Assembly: GCA_029226935.1 (NCBI GenBank)
Contig: JAQXYZ010000022.1
Span: 1-38,538 of the forward strand
From: Bacillota bacterium
Lineage (GTDB): Bacteria > Bacillota > Clostridia > Lachnospirales > Lachnospiraceae
Length of the DNA: 38,538 bases
Direction of reading: 5' to 3'
This document shows positions 16,625-25,332 of this stretch, in pieces. The notes under the pieces are model-generated. The model saw only the letters and a program-made list of their open reading frames with translations, did no database searches and was not told the DNA's origin. Each line of letters begins with the position of its first letter. The first letter of the stretch is position 1. The translations under genes and the position numbers were made by a program.

Positions 16625-18332
16625 GTAAATCAACCTCCTCTACAGGCAAAGAAAACGTAAACACCGCACCATGAGGTTTATTGTCTGAAAGCTCCAAATT
16701 TCCTCCATGTGCCGTAATGATTGATTTGCAAAGCGACAATCCAAGTCCCAGACTCCTTCTACTGTCAGCCATGCTCTTTGCTCCACTATAAAACATATCA
16801 AATACAAGCTGCTTCATGTCATCGGGAATGCCCGGACCATTGTCGGCAATTCGAACAACTGCCTTTCCCTGTGCCTTCTGTGTTGAAATTATGATTTCCG
16901 AATCCTTCTGGGTATACTTAATTGCATTATCTACAATATTGATAATAACCTGCATAATCAGTCTCGCATCTGCCTTTACAAGAATAAACTCCTCCGACGG
17001 CTGAAAAGAAATTCTGTGCTCTGTCTTCTTTCTGCTGATATGCTGCAGTGCCTCTGCAATCACTTCATCCAAAAGCTCTGTCTGCAATCGGATATTCAGT
17101 TTCCCTTCCTCTATTTTCGTTACAGAAAGCAGATTTTCCACCAGATTAATCAGCCAGATTGAATCGTCATAAATGTCTGAATATAGCTGTTTCTTGGTGC
17201 TGTCGTCAAATTTTTCACCATTGGAAAGTAAATTGCTGGCATTGCCTGATATGGAAGTCAGCGGAGTACGCAGGTCGTGGGAAATGGATCGAAGCAGGTT
17301 TGCCCTGAGCTGCTCCTTTTGCGCTACTAATGCCGCCTCTGCCTTTTCTCTTGCATTCTTCTCATTTTCAAGTGCCAACGCGCATTCTCCAAGAATAGAC
17401 ATTAGTATACTGTTTTCAAAGGAATCCAGTGGTTTGTCCTTAATGACAATTCCAATCACTCCATATACCATATTGCTTGTCCTGATAGACAAATACAGAC
17501 ATTCTGCATCGGGGAACCTATCTGTTGACGCTCCCGCATTCCTTTTATTTTTCAAAACCCAGAGTGCCACCGCTTTCTCTTTTTCAGAGACATATTCCTC
17601 GCACCGCTTCTCACTGTCTGCCCTAAAAACCTTAGGTTCAAGCAGAGCTTCATTCTCTGAAAGGAAAATCACCATGTCTCTGTTTAGAAGCTTAATCAGC
17701 TGGATAGCCGTCACCGTAATAATCTGCTCCTTTTCCCTGACTCCCTCCAAAAGCTGATTGGTATCAAGCAGTATTTTCGTTCGATATGCTGCCTGTGCTG
17801 CCAGTGCAGCCTGCTTTTTCAGCCGGATTGCCAGAGTTCCTGTCAAAAGGGCTGCCACAAGCATGGTAATGAAGGTGACCGGATAATCCTTATCATAGGC
17901 AAGCAATGTATACCGTGGTTCAGTAAATAAAAAATTAAAGACAAAAACACTTACAATAGAAGCAACAATACTATAAATTCGATGGGTTGTAATGACCGAC
18001 GTAAACAAGACACCGAGAATGTATACCATGATGATATTTGCCTCGCTCATTCCCATCTTCCAAAAGCCAAAACCCAGTGCCGAGGCAAGAACAATCATTC
18101 CGATGCTCTTGATGACATCTGCCCCATTCAGCAGATGCCCCGCACTTTTCTTCGCCTGTAATTCTTTATAGTCTGTCTCCGGCTGTACTTTTTCCGCCGG
18201 TTCCTGCTGTTCCAGACCTCTTAATTCTTCCTGAAAACCATCCAGTTTCTTCATGATTATGTATCCTATCAGTACAATCAAAATAAAAATAACCATTAAT
18301 GCAGCTGCTTCCATTATACCACCACCATTCAT
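16617..18332 (-). CDS. kdpD: KdpD-like sensor histidine kinase lacking the N-terminal KdpD/USP region
   Basis: Membrane histidine kinase of 571 residues, against about 890 for full KdpD. One membrane helix (about 10-28) precedes a soluble stretch and a DUF4118-like block of four helices (about 75-170, containing FNFLFTEPRYTL, a KdpD hallmark). A GAF-like region (about 195-325) is followed by the dimerisation/phosphorylation helix LLRSISHDLRTPLTSISGNA with H352. The ATPase domain has DNAIKYT, DNGPGIPD and LGLGLSLCKSI. The cytoplasmic KdpD domain and the universal stress domain are absent. The start may be the ATG at 18332 or six codons later. It lies 17 nt after trkH and overlaps kdpE. Confidence 0.85.
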   Translation of the reverse strand: MNGGGIMEAAALMVIFILIVLIGYIIMKKLDGFQEELRGLEQQEPAEKVQPETDYKELQAKKSAGHLLNGADVIKSIGMIVLASALGFGFWKMGMSEANIIMVYILGVLFTSVITTHRIYSIVASIVSVFVFNFLFTEPRYTLLAYDKDYPVTFITMLVAALLTGTLAIRLKKQAALAAQAAYRTKILLDTNQLLEGVREKEQIITVTAIQLIKLLNRDMVIFLSENEALLEPKVFRADSEKRCEEYVSEKEKAVALWVLKNKRNAGASTDRFPDAECLYLSIRTSNMVYGVIGIVIKDKPLDSFENSILMSILGECALALENEKNAREKAEAALVAQKEQLRANLLRSISHDLRTPLTSISGNASNLLSNGEKFDDSTKKQLYSDIYDDSIWLINLVENLLSVTKIEEGKLNIRLQTELLDEVIAEALQHISRKKTEHRISFQPSEEFILVKADARLIMQVIINIVDNAIKYTQKDSEIIISTQKAQGKAVVRIADNGPGIPDDMKQLVFDMFYSGAKSMADSRRSLGLGLSLCKSIITAHGGNLELSDNKPHGAVFTFSLPVEEVDLHE

Positions 18333-18349
18333 TTTCTCATCTGTTCTTC

Positions 18350-19702
18350 TTAACCAACTGTAATTTTTTCTTTCGGGAACTTTGCTATACTCCTCTTCTT
18401 ATTGGAAAATGCAGCAAAAACCAGTGTAAGAGCGCCTACTCTTCCCAAAAACATTAGAACAATCAATATCATTCTTGACAGAATTCCTAATTCAGGTGTG
18501 ATACCCAGCGTCAGTCCCACCGTTCCAATTGCAGAAGCGGTTTCAAACAGGCAGGTAAGCACCGGCAGTTTTTCAATGCAGCTGATCATGATTCCGCCTG
18601 TCAGAAATAATGCAAGATACATAAGCAAAATCGTGGAAGCATATTTGATTACACTCTCCTCAATTCTTCTCCCGAAGCACTCTGTGTCCTCTTTTCTTTT
18701 AAAAACAGAGAAAAGTGTCATAAAAAGGACTGCTAAGGTGGTCGTTTTGATACCTCCTGCAGTAGAACCCGGCGAACCTCCAATCAACATCAGAAGAATA
18801 GTAATTGTCTGTCCCGCCTCACTAAACAGTGTCAGATCTATCGTGTTAAAGCCTGCAGTTCTCGGCGTAACCGCCTGAAACAGCGCACCCAGAAACTTTT
18901 CCTTAAGGGATAAATCATCCCATACCGGTCCGCGAAACTCCCCAAAAAAGAAAAACAGAAAGGGAAGAAGAATTAGTATCGCTGTGGTGAGCAGTATTAC
19001 CTTGCTTTGCATCCGGTACTTCTCGATATGAATCCCCTTACACCTTATATCATCCCATGTGAGAAATCCGATGCCGCCCAGTACAATCAAGCTGATAATC
19101 ACAGCATTTATCAGACCATTTCCGGCATATCCGGTCAGAGAGGAAAACGGTGCGGCATTTCCCATCAGGTCGAATCCGGCATTGCAAAATGCCGATATGG
19201 AATGAAACAGGGCATACCATGTCCCTAAAAGTACACCATAATCCTTCCAAAAGACAGGCATCATCATGCACGCACCAATCAGCTCGATTAAAATTGTGGC
19301 TCTCAAAATAAATCCTGTTAATCTCACAATGCCACCCAGGCTGGGAGCCGCAATTGCCTCCTGCATCGTACTTCTTTGCATCAGACCAATCTTTTTTCCC
19401 GAAATTGCCGCTACCGACACGGCAATCGTAACAACACCCATCCCTCCAATCTGGATCAACGCTAAAATAACCGCCTGTCCAAATACTGACCAGTAGGTTG
19501 CTGTGTCATATACGACAAGCCCTGTCACACAGGTTGCTGAAGTCGCTGTAAACAGCGCATTCAAAAAAGGAGTTGACTGACCGTCCCTTGCAGAAACAGG
19601 AAGCATAAGTAAAATGCTTCCTGCCAATATAACAAATAAAAAGCCAATAATAATAATCTGAAAGGAAGTCAGATGTTTTCTTCCGTGAAATAAATGTTTC
19701 AT
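18350..19702 (-). CDS. TrkH/KtrB-type potassium uptake channel subunit
   Basis: Membrane subunit of a Trk/Ktr potassium uptake system, 450 residues, the size of KtrB rather than longer TrkH. Four pore-loop repeats are visible with their filter glycines: TCVTGL (57-62), CNAGFD (173-178), RTAGFN (281-286) and GTVGLT (392-397). The segment GGSPGSTAGGIKTTT is the intramembrane loop typical of KtrB. No ktrA/trkA gene lies in the window, so the gating subunit must be elsewhere. It is the first gene of a unit with a KdpD/KdpE-like pair, suggesting the two-component system senses potassium or turgor and controls this channel. Confidence 0.9.
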   Translation of the reverse strand: MKHLFHGRKHLTSFQIIIIGFLFVILAGSILLMLPVSARDGQSTPFLNALFTATSATCVTGLVVYDTATYWSVFGQAVILALIQIGGMGVVTIAVSVAAISGKKIGLMQRSTMQEAIAAPSLGGIVRLTGFILRATILIELIGACMMMPVFWKDYGVLLGTWYALFHSISAFCNAGFDLMGNAAPFSSLTGYAGNGLINAVIISLIVLGGIGFLTWDDIRCKGIHIEKYRMQSKVILLTTAILILLPFLFFFFGEFRGPVWDDLSLKEKFLGALFQAVTPRTAGFNTIDLTLFSEAGQTITILLMLIGGSPGSTAGGIKTTTLAVLFMTLFSVFKRKEDTECFGRRIEESVIKYASTILLMYLALFLTGGIMISCIEKLPVLTCLFETASAIGTVGLTLGITPELGILSRMILIVLMFLGRVGALTLVFAAFSNKKRSIAKFPKEKITVG

Positions 19703-19791
19703 TGCCTGCCAGCTTTCTTAAGGTATCTTTATATCATCTTAATTATCCTTTCTTTTGCTTAAAATTTGTATAAAGAACAGGCTTCATTGTA

Positions 19792-20919
19792 TTAAGATTG
19801 TATAAAGGAGCTCCTCTTAAGGAGGCATTCTGTCAGTTCCTGATGTGGCCATGCAAAAGTTTCACGATTCACAATCTGGCTATTCTTTCCATTATCCCAC
19901 CAGATGCAGGGAACGCTTAACCTTCCTGCTGCTTCTATGTAATATTCTGCCCACTCCAGTCTCTCATTCTCATCAGGCTTTTCGTGGCAACCGAATTCCG
20001 TTATCATAACCGGAATTCCTCTTCTATAAAAAATACGGTGGATATCTTCCATTAATTGATCTATCTTTTCCGCATCCTCTCCATTCGGATCAAATTCCTT
20101 TTCCCCATCATCATCAAGCGTAAAGTGATAGGGAATATAGGCATGCACCGATACAATTATATGATCATCTTCCGGGATTTTCAGCTGTTCCAGCGCTTCT
20201 GTCTGATAGCTGTTTCCATAGGGAGCTACCAAAAGCCATCGTTGCTCATTGTTTCCTCCTGTCCTTCGAACCGTGCGGACAAAAGCCTCATTCAGGCGAT
20301 TTACTACCTCCCGGGTTTCTGCAGTCCCGCCCTCCCATTCTTCCTTCGTCCCCCGGACTCTCGGTTCATTCATCCCTTCAAATAAGAGGTGGTCTCCCTT
20401 TTCCCGAAAGATCTCTGCAAGCTGTTCCCATATGGTACACAGCTTTGCAGTCACCTCTTCTTCCCTCTCTACAGTGGGTACAAGCCACTCTTCATGATGG
20501 GTATCAATAATCACATAAAGTCCTGTTTCCAGTGCCCAATCAACCACCTGTGCCACGCGTTCCAGCCAGGCCGGTTCGATGATCCCCCTTTCATCCATGT
20601 GTTCTGCAAAACTGACGGGAATCCTTACCGTTCCAAAGCCTTTCTCAGCAATTGCCTGAAACAATGCCGGTGTCATCTTCGGATTCCCCCAATAAACTTC
20701 AAATTCTTCCGGGAGAGCCTGCGGTTTTCTCTTCCGCAGGCCCACCACATCAAGGGAATTGCCAATATTAATTCCTTCTCCCATTTGCGCCACCTCCCGC
20801 AATCTTCTCTGTCTGTCATTGTACTTTACAGTCATGGCAATCAGGTCAAGAATAAGGAATACCACCATCATCCACAAAATTCTTTTTTTATAAATTTTCT
20901 TAAACATGTTCCATCTCAT
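19792..20919 (-). CDS. Membrane-anchored GH5 endoglucanase in a cellulose synthase operon
   Basis: Glycoside hydrolase family 5 enzyme, 375 residues. One N-terminal membrane helix (about 14-32) anchors it outside the cell. The TIM barrel starts at GINIGNSLD and shows TVRIPVSF, the THH motif (about 140-142), the acid/base E185 in FEGMNEP and the nucleophile E308 in MITEFG. It overlaps the end of the BcsA-like gene; the ATG at 20919 or the one at 20907 could start it, neither with a clearly better site. BcsZ/CcsZ-type glucanases are required for proper cellulose export, so this is likely an editing enzyme for the polymer made by the neighbour rather than a digestive cellulase. Last gene of the operon. 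Confidence 0.9.
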   Translation of the reverse strand: MRWNMFKKIYKKRILWMMVVFLILDLIAMTVKYNDRQRRLREVAQMGEGINIGNSLDVVGLRKRKPQALPEEFEVYWGNPKMTPALFQAIAEKGFGTVRIPVSFAEHMDERGIIEPAWLERVAQVVDWALETGLYVIIDTHHEEWLVPTVEREEEVTAKLCTIWEQLAEIFREKGDHLLFEGMNEPRVRGTKEEWEGGTAETREVVNRLNEAFVRTVRRTGGNNEQRWLLVAPYGNSYQTEALEQLKIPEDDHIIVSVHAYIPYHFTLDDDGEKEFDPNGEDAEKIDQLMEDIHRIFYRRGIPVMITEFGCHEKPDENERLEWAEYYIEAAGRLSVPCIWWDNGKNSQIVNRETFAWPHQELTECLLKRSSFIQS

Positions 20920-23236
20920 GAAATTCTCTTTTCGGCTCTTTTACCTTGGTCTTTGCCTCTTCTTCGCGATGCATTTGAGCCAACTTCCAATGCTTTGCCA
21001 GCCATTTTTCCAGGATCTGTTTCTTTTCAGAATTCAGGTAATTTTCATTATAATTGGTAATCTCATAGAGAACTCTGCCCGGAATTTTCTGCTCATTGCG
21101 TCTTAAGCAAAGCACTACCCCTTTTGGCTTATCAATGACCAGCTGAAGTTCTGCCGGAGAGCTTTCGCTTTCTTTGATCGTGCAGAATTTATAATTAAAA
21201 TCCAGTATCGTCCAGTCATTCCCCTTATCATCCTTAACTATTGCGCCAAGCATCATCCGGGGGAGTTTCCTGTTCTGGAAAAACGGTTTGGCGACTCTCC
21301 TTTTTACATTGATTCTGAGATCATCAAAACTTCCACTTGTGTTATCAAGATTCTGCGGCAGTGTAGGCACACGGTCATAGACCATCTGAAGATATTCTTC
21401 ATAAGTATCACAGTAATCGGTAATCCAAAAAGCGTACTTCCAGAATCCCTTTATATTTTCCACGTGTACGACTCTTGCTTTGATACAGGCTTCGTAGTCT
21501 CTGTCATGAAGCTTCATCCTGACTTCACTTTCATCATCCACATTAATTGGATTATCCAGCATCAAAGCAATCCCCTGCTCAGAAACGTTGTGGGTTCTGC
21601 ATGTATATGCCATATCCCCTGTTTCAAGCCTGCAGTCAATCATTACCGCAGCGCGCTCACATTTTCGCAAGGGCTTTCTTCCCATGATAAAGAACATCGC
21701 CATAACCAGCGTAAAGAGATTAACGATTAACCAGAATAATACAACTACCGGTCCCATATCGTTACTTTCAAATATCAGGTGGAAACAGTTTAATATACCA
21801 ATGACCGACAAAATGACCAGTAACAGGAACGGCACCAGATAAATCATATTTTTTCCGGCTTCGTTCTCCACCTTTCCCTTCTGTGTAACCTGAAACTTTT
21901 TCATAGTGATTCCAAAGGTTTCAAGCAGTACCGGAATTAGCAGGAAGGGAAATAAAACGGTTTCATAAATACCGGTCCACTTTGTAGTTCGGATATTCCT
22001 GCTCAGCATCTTCAGGGAAATATTACTTGTGATATACATGGGCAGCCAAAACAGTAAAATCTGCCACAAAGTACATTTAATCACCATGTATCCGAAGGTT
22101 GCATAAAGTATGGGACTGATAAAGTAAACCAGCCTCTTGAAGGGAGCATACCAATACCATTCGGATGCCCAATAGTTAATCTTCTGGGCAAAGCTCAGAT
22201 CCTTTGAAAGAAAAACATGCATTTTACGATTAGATGAAATTACCCCTCTTGCCCAACGGCTTCTCTGATTGATAAGGCTCTTCAAATCTGTAGGTGACAG
22301 CCCGGAAGCAAGCACCTCATTGGTAGCCAGACACAGGTACCCCTTTTTCTGCATCAAAATACCTGTTGCATAGTCTTCTGTAATCGTCCCTGTATAAAAT
22401 CCCCCGATTTCTTCCAGCGCTTTTCTTGAAAGAACCGTATTAGAGCCGCCGTAAATAACACTATTCGACTTATTTCTGGAAACCTGTATATCGCGGTAAA
22501 AATAATCCTGTTCATTGGGGATTCTCCCCTCACTGTAAAGATTATACTGAAAGAGATCCGGGTTGTAGAAAGCCTGAGGAGTCTGCACAAACCCTATATA
22601 TTTCCGATCTTTTTCTTCTTTTCCCTCGTTTTCCATCTCCTGTTTCACAAAGAACGGTATCGTGTGCATCAGCATGTCACCGTGAGGTACCATATCTGCA
22701 TCCAATGTCAGAATATATGGTGAATCCGTTACAGACATGGCATGATTCAGATTTCCCGCCTTGGCATATTCATGGTCTTCTCTATCCAGATAGTTCACGC
22801 CCATTTTTGCTGCAAGGCTGCGAACCTCCTGTCTGCTTCCGTCATCACACAAATAAATATGAACCTTATTTTTATCCGGGTATTTCATATGCTTACAGCC
22901 ATTTACCGTCTTAAGCAGCAGCTCGGCAGGTTCATTATATGTGGCAATAAAAACATCCACATCAGGGTACATGCAGACAGGTATCTGTGGCAGATCCTTC
23001 TTTTGAATGTCATGCATATTAAAATAATGTACCAGCGCCTCAAACATTCCCAAAAATTCCACTACAAAAAGTGTGATGCCGGCAATGATTGAAATCAGCC
23101 CATATTCAAACGGAATCGTAAAAAACAGACGCCAGATCAGATAAATCGTCGTAAACAGGATATTCAGCATAAACCATATCCTGTTCTTTCCTCCTTTCAG
23201 TTTTCTTTTCAATCCCTTCTTTTCTTTTTCTTCCAT
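20900..23236 (-). CDS. BcsA-like cellulose synthase catalytic subunit with PilZ domain
   Basis: Processive GT2 glucosyltransferase. The ATG at 23236 follows GGGGAG and gives 778 residues; a GTG seven codons upstream is possible. Membrane helices at about 20-70 lead to the GT domain with DDG (131-133), DAD (179-181), YGGSN near 263, TED (286-288) and QRSRW (324-328), the processive set. More helices follow, then a PilZ domain with an RxxxR motif (about 520-528) and NVSEQG (550-555), both needed for c-di-GMP binding. About 130 further residues (after 640) form a second soluble domain of unknown role. No BcsB is encoded nearby. Its position next to GH5, MBOAT and AlgX-like genes suggests an acylated cellulose-like polymer. 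Confidence 0.9.
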   Translation of the reverse strand: MEEKEKKGLKRKLKGGKNRIWFMLNILFTTIYLIWRLFFTIPFEYGLISIIAGITLFVVEFLGMFEALVHYFNMHDIQKKDLPQIPVCMYPDVDVFIATYNEPAELLLKTVNGCKHMKYPDKNKVHIYLCDDGSRQEVRSLAAKMGVNYLDREDHEYAKAGNLNHAMSVTDSPYILTLDADMVPHGDMLMHTIPFFVKQEMENEGKEEKDRKYIGFVQTPQAFYNPDLFQYNLYSEGRIPNEQDYFYRDIQVSRNKSNSVIYGGSNTVLSRKALEEIGGFYTGTITEDYATGILMQKKGYLCLATNEVLASGLSPTDLKSLINQRSRWARGVISSNRKMHVFLSKDLSFAQKINYWASEWYWYAPFKRLVYFISPILYATFGYMVIKCTLWQILLFWLPMYITSNISLKMLSRNIRTTKWTGIYETVLFPFLLIPVLLETFGITMKKFQVTQKGKVENEAGKNMIYLVPFLLLVILSVIGILNCFHLIFESNDMGPVVVLFWLIVNLFTLVMAMFFIMGRKPLRKCERAAVMIDCRLETGDMAYTCRTHNVSEQGIALMLDNPINVDDESEVRMKLHDRDYEACIKARVVHVENIKGFWKYAFWITDYCDTYEEYLQMVYDRVPTLPQNLDNTSGSFDDLRINVKRRVAKPFFQNRKLPRMMLGAIVKDDKGNDWTILDFNYKFCTIKESESSPAELQLVIDKPKGVVLCLRRNEQKIPGRVLYEITNYNENYLNSEKKQILEKWLAKHWKLAQMHREEEAKTKVKEPKREFHEMEHV

Positions 23237-23260
23237 TTTTCTCCCCTTACAACTCACTTA

Positions 23261-24088
23261 TTAATCTTCTACATTCAATTTCTTTCCATCACTTTGGAAT
23301 ATTACATCTCTCTCCCCCGTATAAAACACAGCCGTGCCGTTTCTTTCTGCTGCCCGGAGGATCTGTTCGTCTGCCTGATTGGCAGTTACAACTGCATATT
23401 CCGGCTTCAGTCTGTCAAACAATTCCTCTGTCATCACATTGCCTCTCCCATGATGTGCGACCTTATATAAATCTATTTTGGGCCAATCAATCAGAAGAAG
23501 TTCCTCTGTTCTTTTTTTCAATGCATCTCCTGCAAACATCATATTCACATTTCCATGTTTTGCTAAAACTGCCAGTGAATAATTGTTGGAATCCCTATAG
23601 TTCTTTTCCAAAGGCGGATAAACCAGAAGTTGAATCTCTCCTGCCCTCAGATGCTGGGTATGTACCGGATAAAGAACCGGTATCCCCTTTTGCTCAAGCA
23701 AACGGTTTAATTCCTCCATCTCTTCATCTGCCTTCTCGTACCCTGACTCAACAACATATGTTACCGGAATACTTTCCAGAATCTGTGCTGCTCCCCCTAT
23801 ATGATCAGAATCTCCGTGAGAGAGTATCATATAGTCCAGTTTTTCTACATTGCACCTCTTCAACATTTCCATTATATGCTCTGCATCCTCTTTCGTTCCG
23901 GTATCAATCATTACCGCTGCTCCCTCATGATAAATAAGAGTCGCATCCGCATCCTCTTTTGTATTCATACAGATAACCCTTACGCTTTCCCCACCTTTGC
24001 TTATTGTCGGATTACTCTTATAACAGACTCCTGCCAGCAAAAGAAGAAAAAGAGCCCAGCCCAGACCTGTCAGTATTTTTTGTTTCAT
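23261..24088 (-). CDS. Secreted/anchored metallo-beta-lactamase-fold protein (ComEC C-terminal type)
   Basis: The product has 275 residues with an N-terminal membrane helix (about 5-22) that places the rest outside the cell. The metal-binding set is H91, D93, D95, H96 (SHGDSDHIGG), D188 (FAGDAL) and H212-H213, as in the hydrolase domain of ComEC/Rec2. It lacks the ComEC channel and DNA-uptake domains. Its ATG overlaps the stop of the AlgX-like gene by four bases (ATGA), so it belongs to the exopolysaccharide operon. Such stand-alone proteins are usually called phosphodiesterase-like hydrolases; the substrate here is unknown and could be a phosphorylated polymer or lipid. Confidence 0.82.
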   Translation of the reverse strand: MKQKILTGLGWALFLLLLAGVCYKSNPTISKGGESVRVICMNTKEDADATLIYHEGAAVMIDTGTKEDAEHIMEMLKRCNVEKLDYMILSHGDSDHIGGAAQILESIPVTYVVESGYEKADEEMEELNRLLEQKGIPVLYPVHTQHLRAGEIQLLVYPPLEKNYRDSNNYSLAVLAKHGNVNMMFAGDALKKRTEELLLIDWPKIDLYKVAHHGRGNVMTEELFDRLKPEYAVVTANQADEQILRAAERNGTAVFYTGERDVIFQSDGKKLNVED

Positions 24089-25317
24089 GCATCCCCCTGC
24101 TCCACTGTTTTTTGATAGAAATAAAATGACCCCTCATTCAGATTATATGGATAAATTTCAAGTATCACATAATCGGCATCACTTTCTTCCACAAACTTTT
24201 CAAAATCCATATCATTATGTGCCGTCCTGTTCCACACCATTTCAATTTCACTGCACATTGGCGCTAAAAAGCATGCCATGGGAGAAAAGTAAGAATCTCT
24301 GAGTACCGCAAGCTTAGGGCCATTCGGATTGCTGTGATTTACAATCTTATCATGTGTTGTCACTTCATCCAGATACACCATGTTGATACTGCCATTATAA
24401 ATATCTTCCGATTTAAGAACTCTTTGATCAAACAATGCCTCCCTAAAGTCTCCCGTCTGCTCTCTTCCTCTTTCGTAGTTATACCATGTAAATTCCATAT
24501 CACACTTTGGCCAGATCAGTAAATAGTCATCCATACCACTGTAAATGACACCTGCATTGCGCCCCTGAGAGCCTAACATTCTTTGAAGATAAAATTTTGT
24601 CTGGCAGTTTGAAAGATCCGTATAACGACCTTCCGGATCCCACTGTTCTCCATATTGCTTCTCCACCTGCTTTACCAACTCCTTTGTTGCAAGAAAAGCA
24701 GCAAGGGGCGTCCAGTGATGATCTGTCTTAAAGAAAAGATCCTCCAGTTTTTCTCCGGATTTCGTTATTGGAAGACGCATATCAACTGCAAACACACCGT
24801 TTTTCATCATCAGATTTAAAAATTTATCCATTCTTGCATTGGGGTCATTGATTGGCCATTCCCTGTTTACGTCACTGACTCCATAAAGAACCTTGGAGGG
24901 TGGAAGCACCACAATCAATTTTGCCCCCTTTTTTTCTACCACGTCTTTCAGCCTTCTCACATTCCCTGCATATTCATCCAGATCGTCATCCACGGTATCT
25001 GCCAGTGCACCATAATAGAGCATTCCATTATCATCCCTGATATAGGAAAAATGGTTGAACTCTCTTTTTCCAAGTATCTTCTGCATGAAACCATAGGTTT
25101 CAATAAATCGGATATTTCCCAAAGTCTCCTCCGCAGATTTTGCTTCTGCCTCCTGCATCCACGCTTCCAGCATTTCTACCGTTTCCACATCCATCAGTTC
25201 TTTCCGCAATCCTGCCCACACATCCGCACAGGAAAATGCATTCAATACCGAAAAGCCCAGTAAAAAAATCAGGAACAGCGCTGCGAAGAAATACTTTTTC
25301 AAAAAAAACCTTTTCAT
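24085..25317 (-). CDS. AlgX/AlgJ-type (DHHW family) extracytoplasmic acyltransferase-like protein
   Basis: The product has 410 residues with an N-terminal membrane anchor (about 8-28). The body is an SGNH-hydrolase-like fold: the DHHW motif at 199-202 (FFKTDHHWTP) and a serine motif LRDSYFSP with S342. These match the AlgX/AlgJ/DltD-like proteins that transfer acetyl groups from a partner MBOAT protein to a polysaccharide outside the cell. The MBOAT gene lies 15 nt upstream, the usual pairing. The transferred group and the acceptor are inferred; the acceptor is presumably the glucan made by the BcsA-like protein. Confidence 0.85.
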   Translation of the reverse strand: MKRFFLKKYFFAALFLIFLLGFSVLNAFSCADVWAGLRKELMDVETVEMLEAWMQEAEAKSAEETLGNIRFIETYGFMQKILGKREFNHFSYIRDDNGMLYYGALADTVDDDLDEYAGNVRRLKDVVEKKGAKLIVVLPPSKVLYGVSDVNREWPINDPNARMDKFLNLMMKNGVFAVDMRLPITKSGEKLEDLFFKTDHHWTPLAAFLATKELVKQVEKQYGEQWDPEGRYTDLSNCQTKFYLQRMLGSQGRNAGVIYSGMDDYLLIWPKCDMEFTWYNYERGREQTGDFREALFDQRVLKSEDIYNGSINMVYLDEVTTHDKIVNHSNPNGPKLAVLRDSYFSPMACFLAPMCSEIEMVWNRTAHNDMDFEKFVEESDADYVILEIYPYNLNEGSFYFYQKTVEQGDA

Positions 25318-25332
25318 TCTCCTGTATCCCCC

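Noticed and set aside
19703-19791. c-di-AMP (ydaO) riboswitch before the potassium channel gene
   Set aside because: The gap to the preceding gene is only 89 nt and none of the conserved ydaO features were found.
20389-21060. Plus-strand open frame of 223 codons opposite GH5/bcsA
   Set aside because: Shadow of two confidently identified minus-strand genes; composition is random-like and there is no Shine-Dalgarno.
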